DNA from: Roseibium alexandrii DFL-11
GTDB taxonomy: Bacteria > Pseudomonadota > Alphaproteobacteria > Rhizobiales > Stappiaceae
DNA: 64,000 nt
NCBI RefSeq assembly: GCF_000158095.2
Contig: NZ_CM011002.1
Location: forward strand, 2,371,228-2,435,227
Direction: 5' to 3'
Positions 9,577-18,413 of the stretch are shown here, piece by piece (within the stretch, counting starts at the first letter, position 1; each line of letters starts with the position of its first letter). Position numbers and translations under genes: made by a program. A model generated the notes under the pieces. That model did no database searches. It worked only from the letters and a program-made list of their open reading frames with translations, and was not told the origin of the DNA.

Positions 9577-9612
9577 AACCCCGCAGGGTCATTGACCTTG
9601 CGGGGTTTCTTG
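9577..9612 (+). terminator. Intrinsic terminator after the SulP gene
   Basis: AAACCCCGCAGGGTC and GACCTTGCGGGGTTTC form a long GC-rich stem with a short ATT loop, ending in TTTCTTGATT. It lies 50 bp after the SulP stop codon. The open frame of the next cyclase runs back through it, which argues that the cyclase really starts downstream of this hairpin. Confidence 0.85.
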
Positions 9613-9623
9613 ATTCTAACTCG

Positions 9624-11480
9624 ATGAGACAAGCAGCCCGCGATCAAGAAAGACAAACCAGCACAGTGTCTCACGCCAAAAAGTTTCGCATTACGCCGGC
9701 CCTGACGACTGTCTTGGGTCTGTTCGTTCTTTTGACGGCCGGTGCCGTCCTTGTGGTCCAGGCTGTCATTTCCCGAGACGTTGTGCGGGAACTGGGTGGT
9801 GAGCTCATCGACAATGGTATGGACGGTCTGGAAGCCGCGGTTGCCGAACAGCTTTATGCGATCCGAAAGACTGCTCGTTATACAGCGCGCGCGCTCGACA
9901 TGGGGACGCTCAGTTTTGATGACCCTGACACGGCCAAACAGTACCTGTTCGGATCGCTGGCACCTTTGGATTTTGTGTCCTTCACGCTGCTGATTGATGC
10001 CGATGGCTCGGGGCTTATGGTTGATCGCGGCCCCGGCGATGGCACGCTCTTATCCGAGACGTTTTCGGTGAACTTGGATGAACCACTTGTTGCCCCGATC
10101 TTCAACCGGGCGCGCTCGACCTACTCCTCGTTCTGGAGCAGGCCGATCTTTCTGCCCAGACGGGACAACACGTACCTGCTTTATGTCAAACCGCTTCACG
10201 AGGCGGATGAGTATCTCGGCAGCATTATCCTTGGGATGTCACTTCACAGAATGTCGGATATTACCCGGTATCTCTCCGACGATGACGTGACAGTTTTCCT
10301 TATGGAAGTGGGTACGACGGAGATCATTGCTCACCCTGGTCTCAATCATCACTTTGAAGAACTCAGCCCAGACAATGTCTTGGTTGACATCGACGATGTA
10401 CCGGATCATTTCTTGGCAAATTTCTCGGAACTTCGACAGATCGGCAACAGGACTTACGACCTGAATCCACGCGACAAGCTGTATTCAGGTTATGACGAGA
10501 ACGGTGAAAAACGGTTTCTGGTGCTTGAAGACCAAAACAGCCGCTTTCGGGGGCTGCCAGTACGCATTGGTGTACATTTCCGCTCCGATTTTCTGGAACA
10601 CTCCATCAATCAACTTTCCAGCGCAGCGATCACCGGCCTCGGCCTTCTAGGCGTGTCTCTTCTTGGCGCCGGTTTTCTGGCGCGCCGGATTGTCGTTCCC
10701 GTGAAACGGGCGTCGGCGGCAGCAAAAGATGTTGCAGAACTGAATTTGGCAAAGGTCGAACCTCTGCCTGCCAGTTTGATCCGAGAGCTGGACGACCTGT
10801 CTCACGGCTTCAATTCCATGGTCGCTGGCCTCAAGGCCTTTAACCGGTACGTTCCAACGAGCCTGGTCAAACGCCTTCTTCAGGAAGGCAGAACGGAAAC
10901 CCCACCGGAAGAACGCGAGGTCGCTGTGCTCTTCACCGATATCGCGGGCTATACATCGCTCTCGGAGGGCATGTCGGCGACAGAAACCGCCGCGTTCGTG
11001 AACCACCATCTGTCTCTGATCGGGGCTGAAATTGCCAAACAAAATGGCACCATCGACAAGTATATCGGCGACGCGGTAATGGCCTTTTGGGGCGCACCGG
11101 AAACGCTTGACAATCCGGCTGAGGCCGCGGCCCAGGCAGCTGTCGGCATCGCGTCCGCGATCCGAAAAGACAACGTGGAGCGGGTGGAACGCGGCGAAAA
11201 ACCCGTGCGCATTCGCATCGGACTTCATATCGGCCCATTGGTTGTCGGCGACATCGGCGCGCCGGAGCGGGTCAATTACACGGTGATCGGCGATACGGTA
11301 AACATCGCCGCCCGCCTTGAAAGCCTCGGCAAGGAAATCGACCCGGCCGCGGATGTAATCGTCATGGCCTCTGACGAAGTTGTTGGCGCCCTAACGCACA
11401 ACCTGGATATTGAATCCATTGGGCCACACAAGGTAAAAGGCCGGGACGAACCGGTGACCGTTCTGCGGATCCTACCTTAA
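9624..11480 (+). CDS. Adenylate cyclase with periplasmic sensor, HAMP and class III catalytic domain
   Basis: A sensor cyclase of about 618 residues: a transmembrane helix near residues 25-45, a periplasmic sensor region (about 50-325, Cache-like in length and placement), a second helix near 335-355 (TGLGLLGVSLLGAGFL), a HAMP-type linker (RRIVVPVKRASAAAKDV) and a catalytic domain from about residue 430. Catalytic features are canonical: FTDIAGYTSLSEG, DKYIGDAVMAFWGAP with the adenine-contact Lys479, and GDTVNIAARLESL with Asp and Arg. cAMP production is expected. The frame is open from 9534, but the upstream terminator makes ATG 9624 more likely; GTG 9666 is a further option. Confidence 0.87.
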   Translation: MRQAARDQERQTSTVSHAKKFRITPALTTVLGLFVLLTAGAVLVVQAVISRDVVRELGGELIDNGMDGLEAAVAEQLYAIRKTARYTARALDMGTLSFDDPDTAKQYLFGSLAPLDFVSFTLLIDADGSGLMVDRGPGDGTLLSETFSVNLDEPLVAPIFNRARSTYSSFWSRPIFLPRRDNTYLLYVKPLHEADEYLGSIILGMSLHRMSDITRYLSDDDVTVFLMEVGTTEIIAHPGLNHHFEELSPDNVLVDIDDVPDHFLANFSELRQIGNRTYDLNPRDKLYSGYDENGEKRFLVLEDQNSRFRGLPVRIGVHFRSDFLEHSINQLSSAAITGLGLLGVSLLGAGFLARRIVVPVKRASAAAKDVAELNLAKVEPLPASLIRELDDLSHGFNSMVAGLKAFNRYVPTSLVKRLLQEGRTETPPEEREVAVLFTDIAGYTSLSEGMSATETAAFVNHHLSLIGAEIAKQNGTIDKYIGDAVMAFWGAPETLDNPAEAAAQAAVGIASAIRKDNVERVERGEKPVRIRIGLHIGPLVVGDIGAPERVNYTVIGDTVNIAARLESLGKEIDPAADVIVMASDEVVGALTHNLDIESIGPHKVKGRDEPVTVLRILP

Positions 11481-11498
11481 GCTCAACATACGTTTATA

Positions 11499-12275
11499 AT
11501 GCCCATTTTGATGTCAGATTTTCGGTCTTACGTTTTGTGTACCTCTCCTCGAAGCGGAAGCACTCTGCTTTGCAAGATGCTCACTGAAACAGGTGTAGCC
11601 GGTCACCCGGAATCCTACTTTCACAAACCTGATCTTGGGAACTGGGCGTCTTATCTCGGTGTCTCCCGCTCGGCTGGAATGGGCGAGTTGGAGTACCTGA
11701 GGCTCTTGATTGATACCGCGATCGAACAGGGAACTGCGAACACAGGCATGTTCGGACTGCGCCTTCAGCGGCACAGCTTCGACTTCTTCTTCCGCCAGCT
11801 CCGCATTCTTTGCCCGAATGAACCAACGGACAAGGCACGTTTTGAGGCCGTGTTTGGCCGCACGCTGTTCGTTCACCTCACACGACCGGACAAGCTCTCC
11901 CAGGCGGTTTCTTTCGTCAAAGCACAACAAAGCGGCCTATGGCACAGGGCCGCCGACGGCTCGGAGCTGGAACGTCTCTCGCCTCCTGCAGATCCGGTCT
12001 ATGATTTTGCAGCATTGAAAGACTGCTGCGATCAGTTCATTCAATTCGATCGGGATTGGAACGACTGGTTTGCCGAGCAGGCTATTAAGCCGCTTCGCCT
12101 GTCCTACGACGATCTGTGCGGCGACCCACAAACCGAACTCAAAAGGGTTTTGACCGCCCTCGACCTTCCGCCATCCGCGGCAGATCCTGTCCAGCCTGGC
12201 GTTGCCAAACTCGCAGACAGCATCAACGCCGACTGGATCAAGAGGTTTCAGGACCAGACCGCCACAGGCTCCTGA
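11499..12275 (+). CDS. Stf0-family sulfotransferase
   Basis: A 258-residue cytosolic sulfotransferase that should transfer sulfate from PAPS to an acceptor hydroxyl. Seen: the N-terminal phosphosulfate-binding loop TSPRSGSTLLCKML, followed by TGVAGHPESYF, the start pattern of the Stf0 (trehalose 2-sulfotransferase) family; then FVHLTRPDKLSQAVSF, the PAPS 3'-phosphate segment with Arg, and LRLSYDDLCGDP near the end. The acceptor is unknown in this lineage. An in-frame ATG at 11511 is as good a start as 11499, and neither has a strong Shine-Dalgarno. It stands alone between the cyclase and the methanethiol oxidase. Confidence 0.85.
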   Translation: MPILMSDFRSYVLCTSPRSGSTLLCKMLTETGVAGHPESYFHKPDLGNWASYLGVSRSAGMGELEYLRLLIDTAIEQGTANTGMFGLRLQRHSFDFFFRQLRILCPNEPTDKARFEAVFGRTLFVHLTRPDKLSQAVSFVKAQQSGLWHRAADGSELERLSPPADPVYDFAALKDCCDQFIQFDRDWNDWFAEQAIKPLRLSYDDLCGDPQTELKRVLTALDLPPSAADPVQPGVAKLADSINADWIKRFQDQTATGS

Positions 12276-12346
12276 ACGATGCCAGCCGAAAAGCTTTGGC
12301 GGTGAACCCCAATAAACAAATGAAGACGCTGCGGCAGGCATTTTTC

Positions 12347-12375
12347 TTGACCGCTGCCAAACCCGCGCGTTTACT
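12347..12375 (+). promoter_or_regulatory. Candidate sigma-70-type promoter for the methanethiol oxidase gene
   Basis: TTGACC (12347-12352) and TTTACT (12370-12375) are separated by 17 bp, about 80 bp upstream of ATG 12453. The -10 box is a poor match, so this is a low-confidence call from sequence pattern alone. Confidence 0.3.
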
Positions 12376-12452
12376 TCCCATTACGCCTGTCACCTGAGGT
12401 CAAAACCGCCCGCTTTCGAGGCGGCCAGGCACAGGCGCTTAGGGAGGAAAGC

Positions 12453-13853
12453 ATGACAGTCAGACCTGATCCGACGTTTTATGCGTCGCCGAAAATCGCC
12501 ATGGAAGCCCCTGCGGAAACGCTCGCCTTCACATTGATGCTGAGCCCGGATTTTTCGCAGCCCGACGGTCTGGCCGTCGTTGATGTCGATCCGAAGTCAA
12601 AGACTTACGGACAAATTTTGCACTCCGTCATGATGCCCAACACGGGCGACGAGTTTCACCATTTCGGCTGGAACGCCTGTTCCTCCGCCCTCTCCCCTTT
12701 GACAGGGCATGCATTCCTGGAGCGCCGCTATCTGATCATTCCCGGCATCCGGTCGAGCCGGATTTACGTCATTGATGTCAAAGAACCGCTCAAGGCCAAG
12801 ATCCACAAGATCATCGAGCCGGAAGAAGTCTTTGAGAAGACCGGTTACTCGCGCCCTCATACGATCCATTGCGGACCTGAAGGGATTTACGTCTCGACCC
12901 TCGGCGGCGGCGGCGAGGATGGCACGGACGGCCCCCCGGGTATTTTCATCATGGACTGCCAGACTTTCGATATTATCGGACGGTACGAAATCGAGCGCGG
13001 TATCCAGGACAAGCACTATGATTTCTGGTGGAACCTGCCGCGAGACTATATGGTTTCCTCCGAATGGGGGCTGCCGCCGCAGTTCGAGAACGGGATCGTT
13101 GCAGAAGACCTGCTCAGCAACAAATATGGCCACAAGATCCACTTCTGGGATCTGCGCGGCCGCAAAAACATACAGACGATTGATCTGGGCGAAAACCATC
13201 AGATGGCTCTGGAAATCCGCCCCGCCCATGATCCAGTCAAACAGTATGGTTTTGTGGGCGTCGTCGTCGACACGACCAATCTGGAAGGTGCGATCTTTAC
13301 CTGGTGGCGGAACGAAGACGGGACCTTTGAAGCCAAGAAGACCGTCACCATCGCGCCCCAACCGGCCGATGCCGAAGACCTGCCGCCGCTTCTGGCCGGA
13401 TTTGGTGCGGTCCCCGCGCTTGTCACAGACATCGATCTCAGCCTGGATGACAAGTACCTGTATGTCTCCTGCTGGGGCCAGGGCGAAATGCACCAGTATG
13501 ACGTCTCCGACCCGATGAACCCGAAACTGGCCGGCAAGGTGGAAATCGGCGGCATCGTCAAGAAGACCAAACACCCGAACGGAAAGGACTTCGGCTACGG
13601 CCCGCAGATGGTCGAGATCAGCCGCGACGGGAAACGCGTCTTTTGGACCAACTCGCTTTACTCCACATGGGACGATCAGTTTTATCCGGGCGAGCGCGGC
13701 GCTGCGATGGTCGTCGCCCATGCTCAGGAAGGCGGCGGACTGGAGCTTGATCCAGACTTCTATGTCGAGTTCCCGAAAGGCTACCGCAGCCACCAGATCC
13801 GGCTGGAGGGCGGCGACTGCTCAACGGACAGTTTCTGCTATCCGTCCGTCTAG
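12453..13853 (+). CDS. mtoX: Methanethiol oxidase / selenium-binding protein 56 family
   Basis: A 466-residue SBP56-family protein. Bacterial members oxidise methanethiol to formaldehyde, hydrogen sulfide and hydrogen peroxide. Seen: the conserved N-terminal segment FHHFGWNACSS, the SRPHTIHCGPEG and VSSEWG motifs, DKYLYVSCWGQGEMHQYDVSDP, and the C-terminal YRSHQIRLEGGDCSTDSFCYP with the conserved His and Cys. Length matches the family. The start at ATG 12453 is fixed by GGGAGGAAAG. There is no cleavable signal peptide, although some bacterial homologues are periplasmic. The membrane protein 9 bp downstream is probably co-transcribed. The symbol follows the characterised Hyphomicrobium enzyme; activity here is inferred by homology. 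Confidence 0.87.
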   Translation: MTVRPDPTFYASPKIAMEAPAETLAFTLMLSPDFSQPDGLAVVDVDPKSKTYGQILHSVMMPNTGDEFHHFGWNACSSALSPLTGHAFLERRYLIIPGIRSSRIYVIDVKEPLKAKIHKIIEPEEVFEKTGYSRPHTIHCGPEGIYVSTLGGGGEDGTDGPPGIFIMDCQTFDIIGRYEIERGIQDKHYDFWWNLPRDYMVSSEWGLPPQFENGIVAEDLLSNKYGHKIHFWDLRGRKNIQTIDLGENHQMALEIRPAHDPVKQYGFVGVVVDTTNLEGAIFTWWRNEDGTFEAKKTVTIAPQPADAEDLPPLLAGFGAVPALVTDIDLSLDDKYLYVSCWGQGEMHQYDVSDPMNPKLAGKVEIGGIVKKTKHPNGKDFGYGPQMVEISRDGKRVFWTNSLYSTWDDQFYPGERGAAMVVAHAQEGGGLELDPDFYVEFPKGYRSHQIRLEGGDCSTDSFCYPSV

Positions 13854-13862
13854 AGACTGAGC

Positions 13863-14525
13863 TTGTCAGACTTCATGACCTCGGCGGCGGGCCTTTGGCT
13901 CGTCGTTGCGGCCTCGGGCATTTATCACGGCATCAATCCCGGTATGGGCTGGCCCCTTGCCGTTTCTGCAGCGCTGTTCGAAGGCCAGCGGACTGCCCTG
14001 CTCCGTGCGCTCGCAGCACTCGGCTTCGGCCACCTGCTCGCCATGCTAGGCATTCTTTTGCCCTTTGCGGTGATGTTTGTGCTGGTCGAGTATCAGCGGG
14101 AAATCAGAATTGGCGCTTCGTGCCTCGTGATCGCGGCCGGGCTCTACCTCGTGATCAACCGGCGTCACCCGCGGTTCTTGTCCCGGGTCAAACCGACCCG
14201 CCTTGCGCTCTGGTCGTTTCTGGTTGCCATGGCGCACGGTGCGGGACTGATGCTTGTCCCGATCTACCTGGGTTTGTGCGGGCCCGGCGGCCCGGGCCCC
14301 GATTACGGTGCACCTGTTCAGCTGATGAGTTTCAACATTGGCATCGCGCTAGGCGTTGCCGTACTCCACACCGCTGCGATGATCCTCTCGGGCGGCGCTG
14401 TCGCTTACGCGGTCTACCGTATCCTGGGGCTCAAATTCGTCTCCCAGAGCTGGTTCAATCTGGATGTGGTCTGGGCTCTCAGCCTCATTCTGGTCGGTGG
14501 CATCGGACTGTGGGCGGCGCTTTGA
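13863..14525 (+). CDS. Conserved multi-pass membrane protein paired with the SBP56 gene
   Basis: A 220-residue integral membrane protein with about six hydrophobic segments. Seen: SGIYHGINPGMGWPLAVSAALF near the N terminus, an ALGFGHLLAMLG helix with a buried His, a second MAHGAGLMLVPIYLGL helix, and a Gly/Pro-rich loop CGPGGPGPDYGAP. Paired His-containing helices recall NicO/UreH-type metal transporters, but I cannot assign it firmly. It follows the methanethiol oxidase by 9 bp, so a role in metal supply or sulfur handling for that enzyme is an inference. The start is TTG 13863 or ATG 13875, with no decisive ribosome-binding site. It converges on the homospermidine synthase gene. Confidence 0.75.
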   Translation: MSDFMTSAAGLWLVVAASGIYHGINPGMGWPLAVSAALFEGQRTALLRALAALGFGHLLAMLGILLPFAVMFVLVEYQREIRIGASCLVIAAGLYLVINRRHPRFLSRVKPTRLALWSFLVAMAHGAGLMLVPIYLGLCGPGGPGPDYGAPVQLMSFNIGIALGVAVLHTAAMILSGGAVAYAVYRILGLKFVSQSWFNLDVVWALSLILVGGIGLWAAL

Positions 14526-14559
14526 AGGAGCACCGCCCGTCCGTTTTGTAAGCCCTTTT

Positions 14560-16548
14560 TTAGCGCACAAGAATATTCTTGAACTGCCAAGGGTCGCTGG
14601 TGTCGAGGTCTTCGGGGTAAAAGCCCGGACGGCCATCCAGCGGGGTCCAATCGGTGTAGTACCCTTTCACAGGCCCCAAATACGGCTTCTGGATTTCAAG
14701 GCAGCGCTTGTAGTCCATTTCGTCCGTTTCAACGATCCCCGCTTCCGGATTTTCCAGCGCCCAGACCATACCGGCGAGAACCGCTGATGTGACCTGAAGA
14801 CCGGTCGCGTTCTGGTACGGCGCCAGCTTGCGGGTTTCTTCAACCGACAATTGGGAGCCGTACCAATAGGCGTTCTTCTTGTGGCCGTAGAGCAAAACGC
14901 CCAGTTCATCGATGCCGTCCTGGATTTCACTCTCATCAAGGACGTGCAGTTTTTCCTGGATCTTGCCTGCCGATCCGAAGAGCTCATGCAACGACAGAAC
15001 CGCAACATTTGCCGGATGATAGGCGTAGTGGCAGGTCGGGCGGTATTTCAGTTTCTTGCCACCCTCCAGCGTGAAATAGTCCGCGATCGAAATCGCCTCG
15101 TTGTGGGTCACAAGGAAGCCGTATTGCGGGCCAGGTGTCGGGCACCAGGTGCGCACCCGCGTGCTGGCTCCCGGCTGTTCCAGGTAGATCGCGGCCCGGC
15201 AGCCCTTCTTGTGCTCCTTGGCGTTCTTTGGCTTCCAGGTTTCGTGTGTCCCCCAGCCGAGTTCTGCCGGCTGGAACCCTTCTGACAGGAAGCCCTCCAC
15301 CGACCAGGTGTTCCAGAACTCGTCCATCGGCTTGGGCTTTTTTGCGCGCTGGGTATCGCGCTCGGCGATATGGATGCCCTTGACGCCGACCTTTTTCATC
15401 AGCTTCGCCCAATCCTTCTGGCTGGACGGTTCATCGAACTTGACACCGGTGTCTGTCGCGATATCGACGAGCGCCTGCTTGACGAACCAAGACACCATGC
15501 CGGGGTTGGCACCGCAGCACGACACAGCCGTGGTTCCGCCGGGGTTCTTCTTCTTTTCCTTGCGGACTGTCTCACGAAGCGCGTAATTCGTCCGGTCGGC
15601 GGCCTTTGCCGTGTCGTCGAAATAAAAGCCGGGCCAGGGCTCGACGACTGTGTCGATGTAGAGCACACCAAGGTTGCGGCAGAACTTCATGAGGTCGAGG
15701 GAGGACGTGTCGACCGACAGGTTCACTACAAATCCCTGTCCCTCGCCTTCGCTCAGCAAAGGCGTCAGCACTTCCTCGTAGTTTTCCGGGGTTAGCGCCA
15801 CTTTCTGGAACTTGTAGCCCTTGTCCGTCACCAGTTTAGCATCAGTATCAACCGGATCGATAACGGTGAACCGGGACTTGTCGAATTTGAAATGACGCTC
15901 GATCAGCGGCAACGTCCCCTTGCCGATCGACCCGAGACCGATCATCACAAGCGGGCCCGTGATCGTGCCATGGACCGGCCAGGACTTGCTCGCGGCCGAT
16001 TTCGCAGGCGCTTTGCGGGTCACAGGCTTCTTTGCAGGCGTTTTAGCGGGTGTCGTTTTTGCTGCTGAGGCCTTGGCCGCTGTAGCGGTTTTGGCCGCAG
16101 CTGTTTTTTGAGCGGCTGGTTTGGAGGCCGCTGTCTTGGCTGCTCGGGGCTTCGTTGGTGCCGCCTTCGTATCAGCGGGCTTGGCGGTTGCAGGGTTTGC
16201 TGCAGAGGCCGTTGCCGGTGCAATGGTTTTGGATACCGCAGCAGGTTTGGCAGTAGCAGGTTTGGCGGTGGCAGACTTTGCAGCCGGCCCCTTGGCAGCG
16301 GACGCCCTTGTGGCCGCAGTTTTGGTGGCGGCCGGTTTGGATGCAGCTTTGGACGCTGCAGGTTTGCGGGCAGCAGAGGCAGCGGCCGGTTTGGCTGCGG
16401 CTGTTGTCTTACTCGCAGAAGCTTTGGTGCGGGACGTTCTCGAACCGGACGCACTCCCGGTGGTCGTTTTCGCTGCAGCCGGTTTGCGGCGGGTTGCCGG
16501 TTTCGCTGCTGTGGCTTTCGGTGCGTCGCCCTTCGGGTCGTCTGTCAT
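14560..16548 (-). CDS. hss: Homospermidine synthase with a histone-H1-like Ala/Lys/Pro extension
   Basis: A NAD-dependent enzyme that joins two putrescines, or putrescine and spermidine, to make homospermidine. The catalytic part (about residues 190-662, family length near 475) starts with the Rossmann motif MIGLGSIGKG and contains VSCCGANPGM and CHYAYHPANVAVLSLHELFG. In front lies a 188-residue low-complexity tail built of AAK, KPA and TAK units, resembling histone H1 or AlgP C-terminal tails and not part of ordinary homospermidine synthases. GGAG eight bases before ATG 16548 supports that start over 16563. It follows the ornithine decarboxylase and GNAT genes on the same strand, completing a putrescine-to-homospermidine route. 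Confidence 0.9.
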   Translation of the reverse strand: MTDDPKGDAPKATAAKPATRRKPAAAKTTTGSASGSRTSRTKASASKTTAAAKPAAASAARKPAASKAASKPAATKTAATRASAAKGPAAKSATAKPATAKPAAVSKTIAPATASAANPATAKPADTKAAPTKPRAAKTAASKPAAQKTAAAKTATAAKASAAKTTPAKTPAKKPVTRKAPAKSAASKSWPVHGTITGPLVMIGLGSIGKGTLPLIERHFKFDKSRFTVIDPVDTDAKLVTDKGYKFQKVALTPENYEEVLTPLLSEGEGQGFVVNLSVDTSSLDLMKFCRNLGVLYIDTVVEPWPGFYFDDTAKAADRTNYALRETVRKEKKKNPGGTTAVSCCGANPGMVSWFVKQALVDIATDTGVKFDEPSSQKDWAKLMKKVGVKGIHIAERDTQRAKKPKPMDEFWNTWSVEGFLSEGFQPAELGWGTHETWKPKNAKEHKKGCRAAIYLEQPGASTRVRTWCPTPGPQYGFLVTHNEAISIADYFTLEGGKKLKYRPTCHYAYHPANVAVLSLHELFGSAGKIQEKLHVLDESEIQDGIDELGVLLYGHKKNAYWYGSQLSVEETRKLAPYQNATGLQVTSAVLAGMVWALENPEAGIVETDEMDYKRCLEIQKPYLGPVKGYYTDWTPLDGRPGFYPEDLDTSDPWQFKNILVR
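15985..16545. repeat. Low-complexity DNA encoding the Ala/Lys/Pro tail of homospermidine synthase
   Basis: Degenerate short tandem units (GCC/GCT/GCA, AAA/AAG and CCA/CCG/CCC codons on the minus strand) fill this stretch. Codons vary between units, so the protein pattern is better conserved than the DNA. This suggests selection at the protein level and not recent slippage. The same DNA gives long spurious Gly- or Ala-rich frames on the plus strand. Confidence 0.8.
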
Positions 16549-16668
16549 ATTCCAAAGCTCCATTCATTGTCCGGTCCGCTGCTTCGATTGCATGTTCGCG
16601 CCCGGTAATTCTTATATCCCCTCACACAAAAAGCGCACTGGTTGCGCCCTATTGTAGGCATGACAATT

Positions 16669-16699
16669 TTTGCCCGGAAGCGCAAGACCTCCGGGCAAA
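16669..16699. terminator. Hairpin after the GNAT gene, possible bidirectional terminator
   Basis: TTTGCCCGGA and TCCGGGCAAA form a 10-bp stem with an 11-base loop, 23 bp after the GNAT stop. A/T tracts flank both sides, but a clean U run is missing. It may separate the decarboxylase-GNAT unit from homospermidine synthase, which would then need its own promoter in 16549-16668. Confidence 0.45.
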
Positions 16700-16721
16700 T
16701 TTTCAATTCGACTGAGTGTAG

Positions 16722-17273
16722 TTATGCGAGCTTGGAAAGCGCAAGACCATCGCCGGCATCGAAAAAAGACGCACTGGGATCGAGCACGCCGGCTGCAATT
16801 AGTGTTCCATCCAGTCCGGCCAGATGACCGGGCGCAAGCTCAAGCCCAAGAAAGCGGCGGTAGTCCACCGGTCCCGGCAGCATGACATCTTCCAGCAGAC
16901 CAGCGGCAAAACCAAAGCGCTCGTAATAGGGCAGATCCCCAACGAGCAGGACTGAACCATGACCATGAAGGGCCGCCTGGTTGAGCGCATGCTGCATCAA
17001 CCGGTCACCAACCTTCAGGCCGCGGCACTGAGGGTCAACCGCAACGGGCCCAAGCAGAAGAGACTGGTGCTCCCAGCGGTCGGCCACGGCCCACAGCCGG
17101 ACAGTGCCGACCAGCTTCCCGTTAGCATCAAGCGCTGTGAAGGCGAACACCGGAAGACGGCCTTCTCTCAGGCGTTCCGATGTCTTCAAATGCCGGTCGA
17201 GGCCGAAACTCAGGTCGAGCAACGCCTCGCGGGCGCAGACATGCGTCTGCACCTCGTCAACAATGTCGATCAT
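16722..17273 (-). CDS. GNAT N-acetyltransferase, YhbS-like
   Basis: A 183-residue acetyl-CoA-dependent acetyltransferase. Seen: VFAFTALDANGKLVGTVRLW, then the acetyl-CoA loop LLGPVAVDPQCRGLKVGDRLM and the late YYERFGFAAGL segment typical of predicted YhbS-type enzymes. Its ATG follows the ornithine decarboxylase stop by 9 bp, so the two are translated from one message. Co-location suggests, but does not show, acetylation of a polyamine or related amine. The hairpin at 16669-16699 follows. Confidence 0.82.
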   Translation of the reverse strand: MIDIVDEVQTHVCAREALLDLSFGLDRHLKTSERLREGRLPVFAFTALDANGKLVGTVRLWAVADRWEHQSLLLGPVAVDPQCRGLKVGDRLMQHALNQAALHGHGSVLLVGDLPYYERFGFAAGLLEDVMLPGPVDYRRFLGLELAPGHLAGLDGTLIAAGVLDPSASFFDAGDGLALSKLA

Positions 17274-17282
17274 GGCTTTGGG

Positions 17283-18413
17283 TCAGATAACGTAGGAGGC
17301 CAGCGGCGCGAAGCCGTTGAACCCAACCGAGGAATAGGTCGTGGTGTAGGCACCACAGGCTTCGATCAGGACCTTGTCGCCAATTGAAAGGCTCACCGGC
17401 AACTCATACGGCGTCTTTTCGTAAAGAACATCGACGCTGTCGCAGGTCGGGCCGGCCAGCACACAAGGCGCCGTGCGATCGCCGTCACGCGGTGTCTTGA
17501 TCGGATACCGGATGGCTTCGTCCATTGTTTCGGCCAAGCCGTGGAACTTGCCGATGTCCAGATAGACCCAGCGGACTTCATCCGTTTCGGATTTCTTGGA
17601 AATCAGAACGACTTCCGTTTCGATCAAACCAGCATTGCCAACCATGCCACGGCCCGGCTCAATGATCGTCGACGGCAAACGGTTGCCGAAATGCTTGGAC
17701 AAGGCCTGAAAGATGGCTTCCCCATACCGCGGTACACCCGGCACGTCTTTCAGGTAGCGGGTTGGGAAGCCCCCACCCATGTTGACCATTTTCAGTTCGA
17801 TGCCGCGCAGCGCCATTTCCCGGAAGACGCCTGCCGCCATGGCGAGAGCGAAATCCCACGCTTGGAGGTTGGCTTGCTGGGAGCCGACATGGAAGGAGAC
17901 GCCATAGGCTTCGAGACCGAGGCGGTGGGCGTGATCAAGGACGTCGGGCGCCATTTGAGGGTCGCAACCGAACTTGCGGGAGAGCGGCCACTCCGCACCA
18001 ACGCCGTCGCACAGGACGCGGCAGAAGACGCGCGATCCGGGCGCGACCCGGGCGATTTTTTCAACTTCTTCGACGCAATCGACGGCGAAGAGACGGACAC
18101 CGAATTCAAAGGCACGCGCAATGTCCCGCTCCTTCTTGATTGTATTGCCATAGGAAATGCGGGACGCATCGGCACCGGTTGCCAGAACCATTTCAATTTC
18201 GCCAACAGAGGCGCAGTCGAAGGAGGAACCCAGGTTTTCCAGGAGGTTCAGGATTTCAGGCGCCGGGTTGGCTTTCACCGCATAATAAACGGACGTGTCC
18301 GGCAGGGACCGGGCAAAGGCTTCGAAATTGTCACGGACGATGTCGAGATCGACAACGACGCATGGACCATCTTCGTCGCGTCGGCGGAGGAATTCGCGGA
18401 TACGTTCGCTCAT
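17283..18413 (-). CDS. odc: Ornithine (or lysine/ornithine) decarboxylase, alanine-racemase fold
   Basis: A 376-residue PLP enzyme of fold type III that decarboxylates ornithine to putrescine; some relatives also take lysine to cadaverine. Seen: the PLP lysine in YYAVKANP, the FDCASVGEI segment, FHVGSQ, VNMGGGFPTRY, the phosphate-binding EPGRGMVGNAG, and GPTCDSVD carrying the catalytic Cys and Asp. Length matches bacterial and eukaryotic enzymes of this fold. The start at ATG 18413 lies after AAAGGGG. The long, foldable 5' region (18414-18770) points to RNA-level control. The GNAT gene and homospermidine synthase follow on the same strand. Confidence 0.93.
   Translation of the reverse strand: MSERIREFLRRRDEDGPCVVVDLDIVRDNFEAFARSLPDTSVYYAVKANPAPEILNLLENLGSSFDCASVGEIEMVLATGADASRISYGNTIKKERDIARAFEFGVRLFAVDCVEEVEKIARVAPGSRVFCRVLCDGVGAEWPLSRKFGCDPQMAPDVLDHAHRLGLEAYGVSFHVGSQQANLQAWDFALAMAAGVFREMALRGIELKMVNMGGGFPTRYLKDVPGVPRYGEAIFQALSKHFGNRLPSTIIEPGRGMVGNAGLIETEVVLISKKSETDEVRWVYLDIGKFHGLAETMDEAIRYPIKTPRDGDRTAPCVLAGPTCDSVDVLYEKTPYELPVSLSIGDKVLIEACGAYTTTYSSVGFNGFAPLASYVI

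Noticed and set aside
12597..13793. 398-codon minus-strand frame opposite the methanethiol oxidase
   Set aside because: It mirrors a well-supported gene, has no family motifs and reflects high GC at third positions.
16108..16715. Gly- and Ala-rich plus-strand frames
   Set aside because: They read the low-complexity DNA of the homospermidine synthase tail in the wrong direction.
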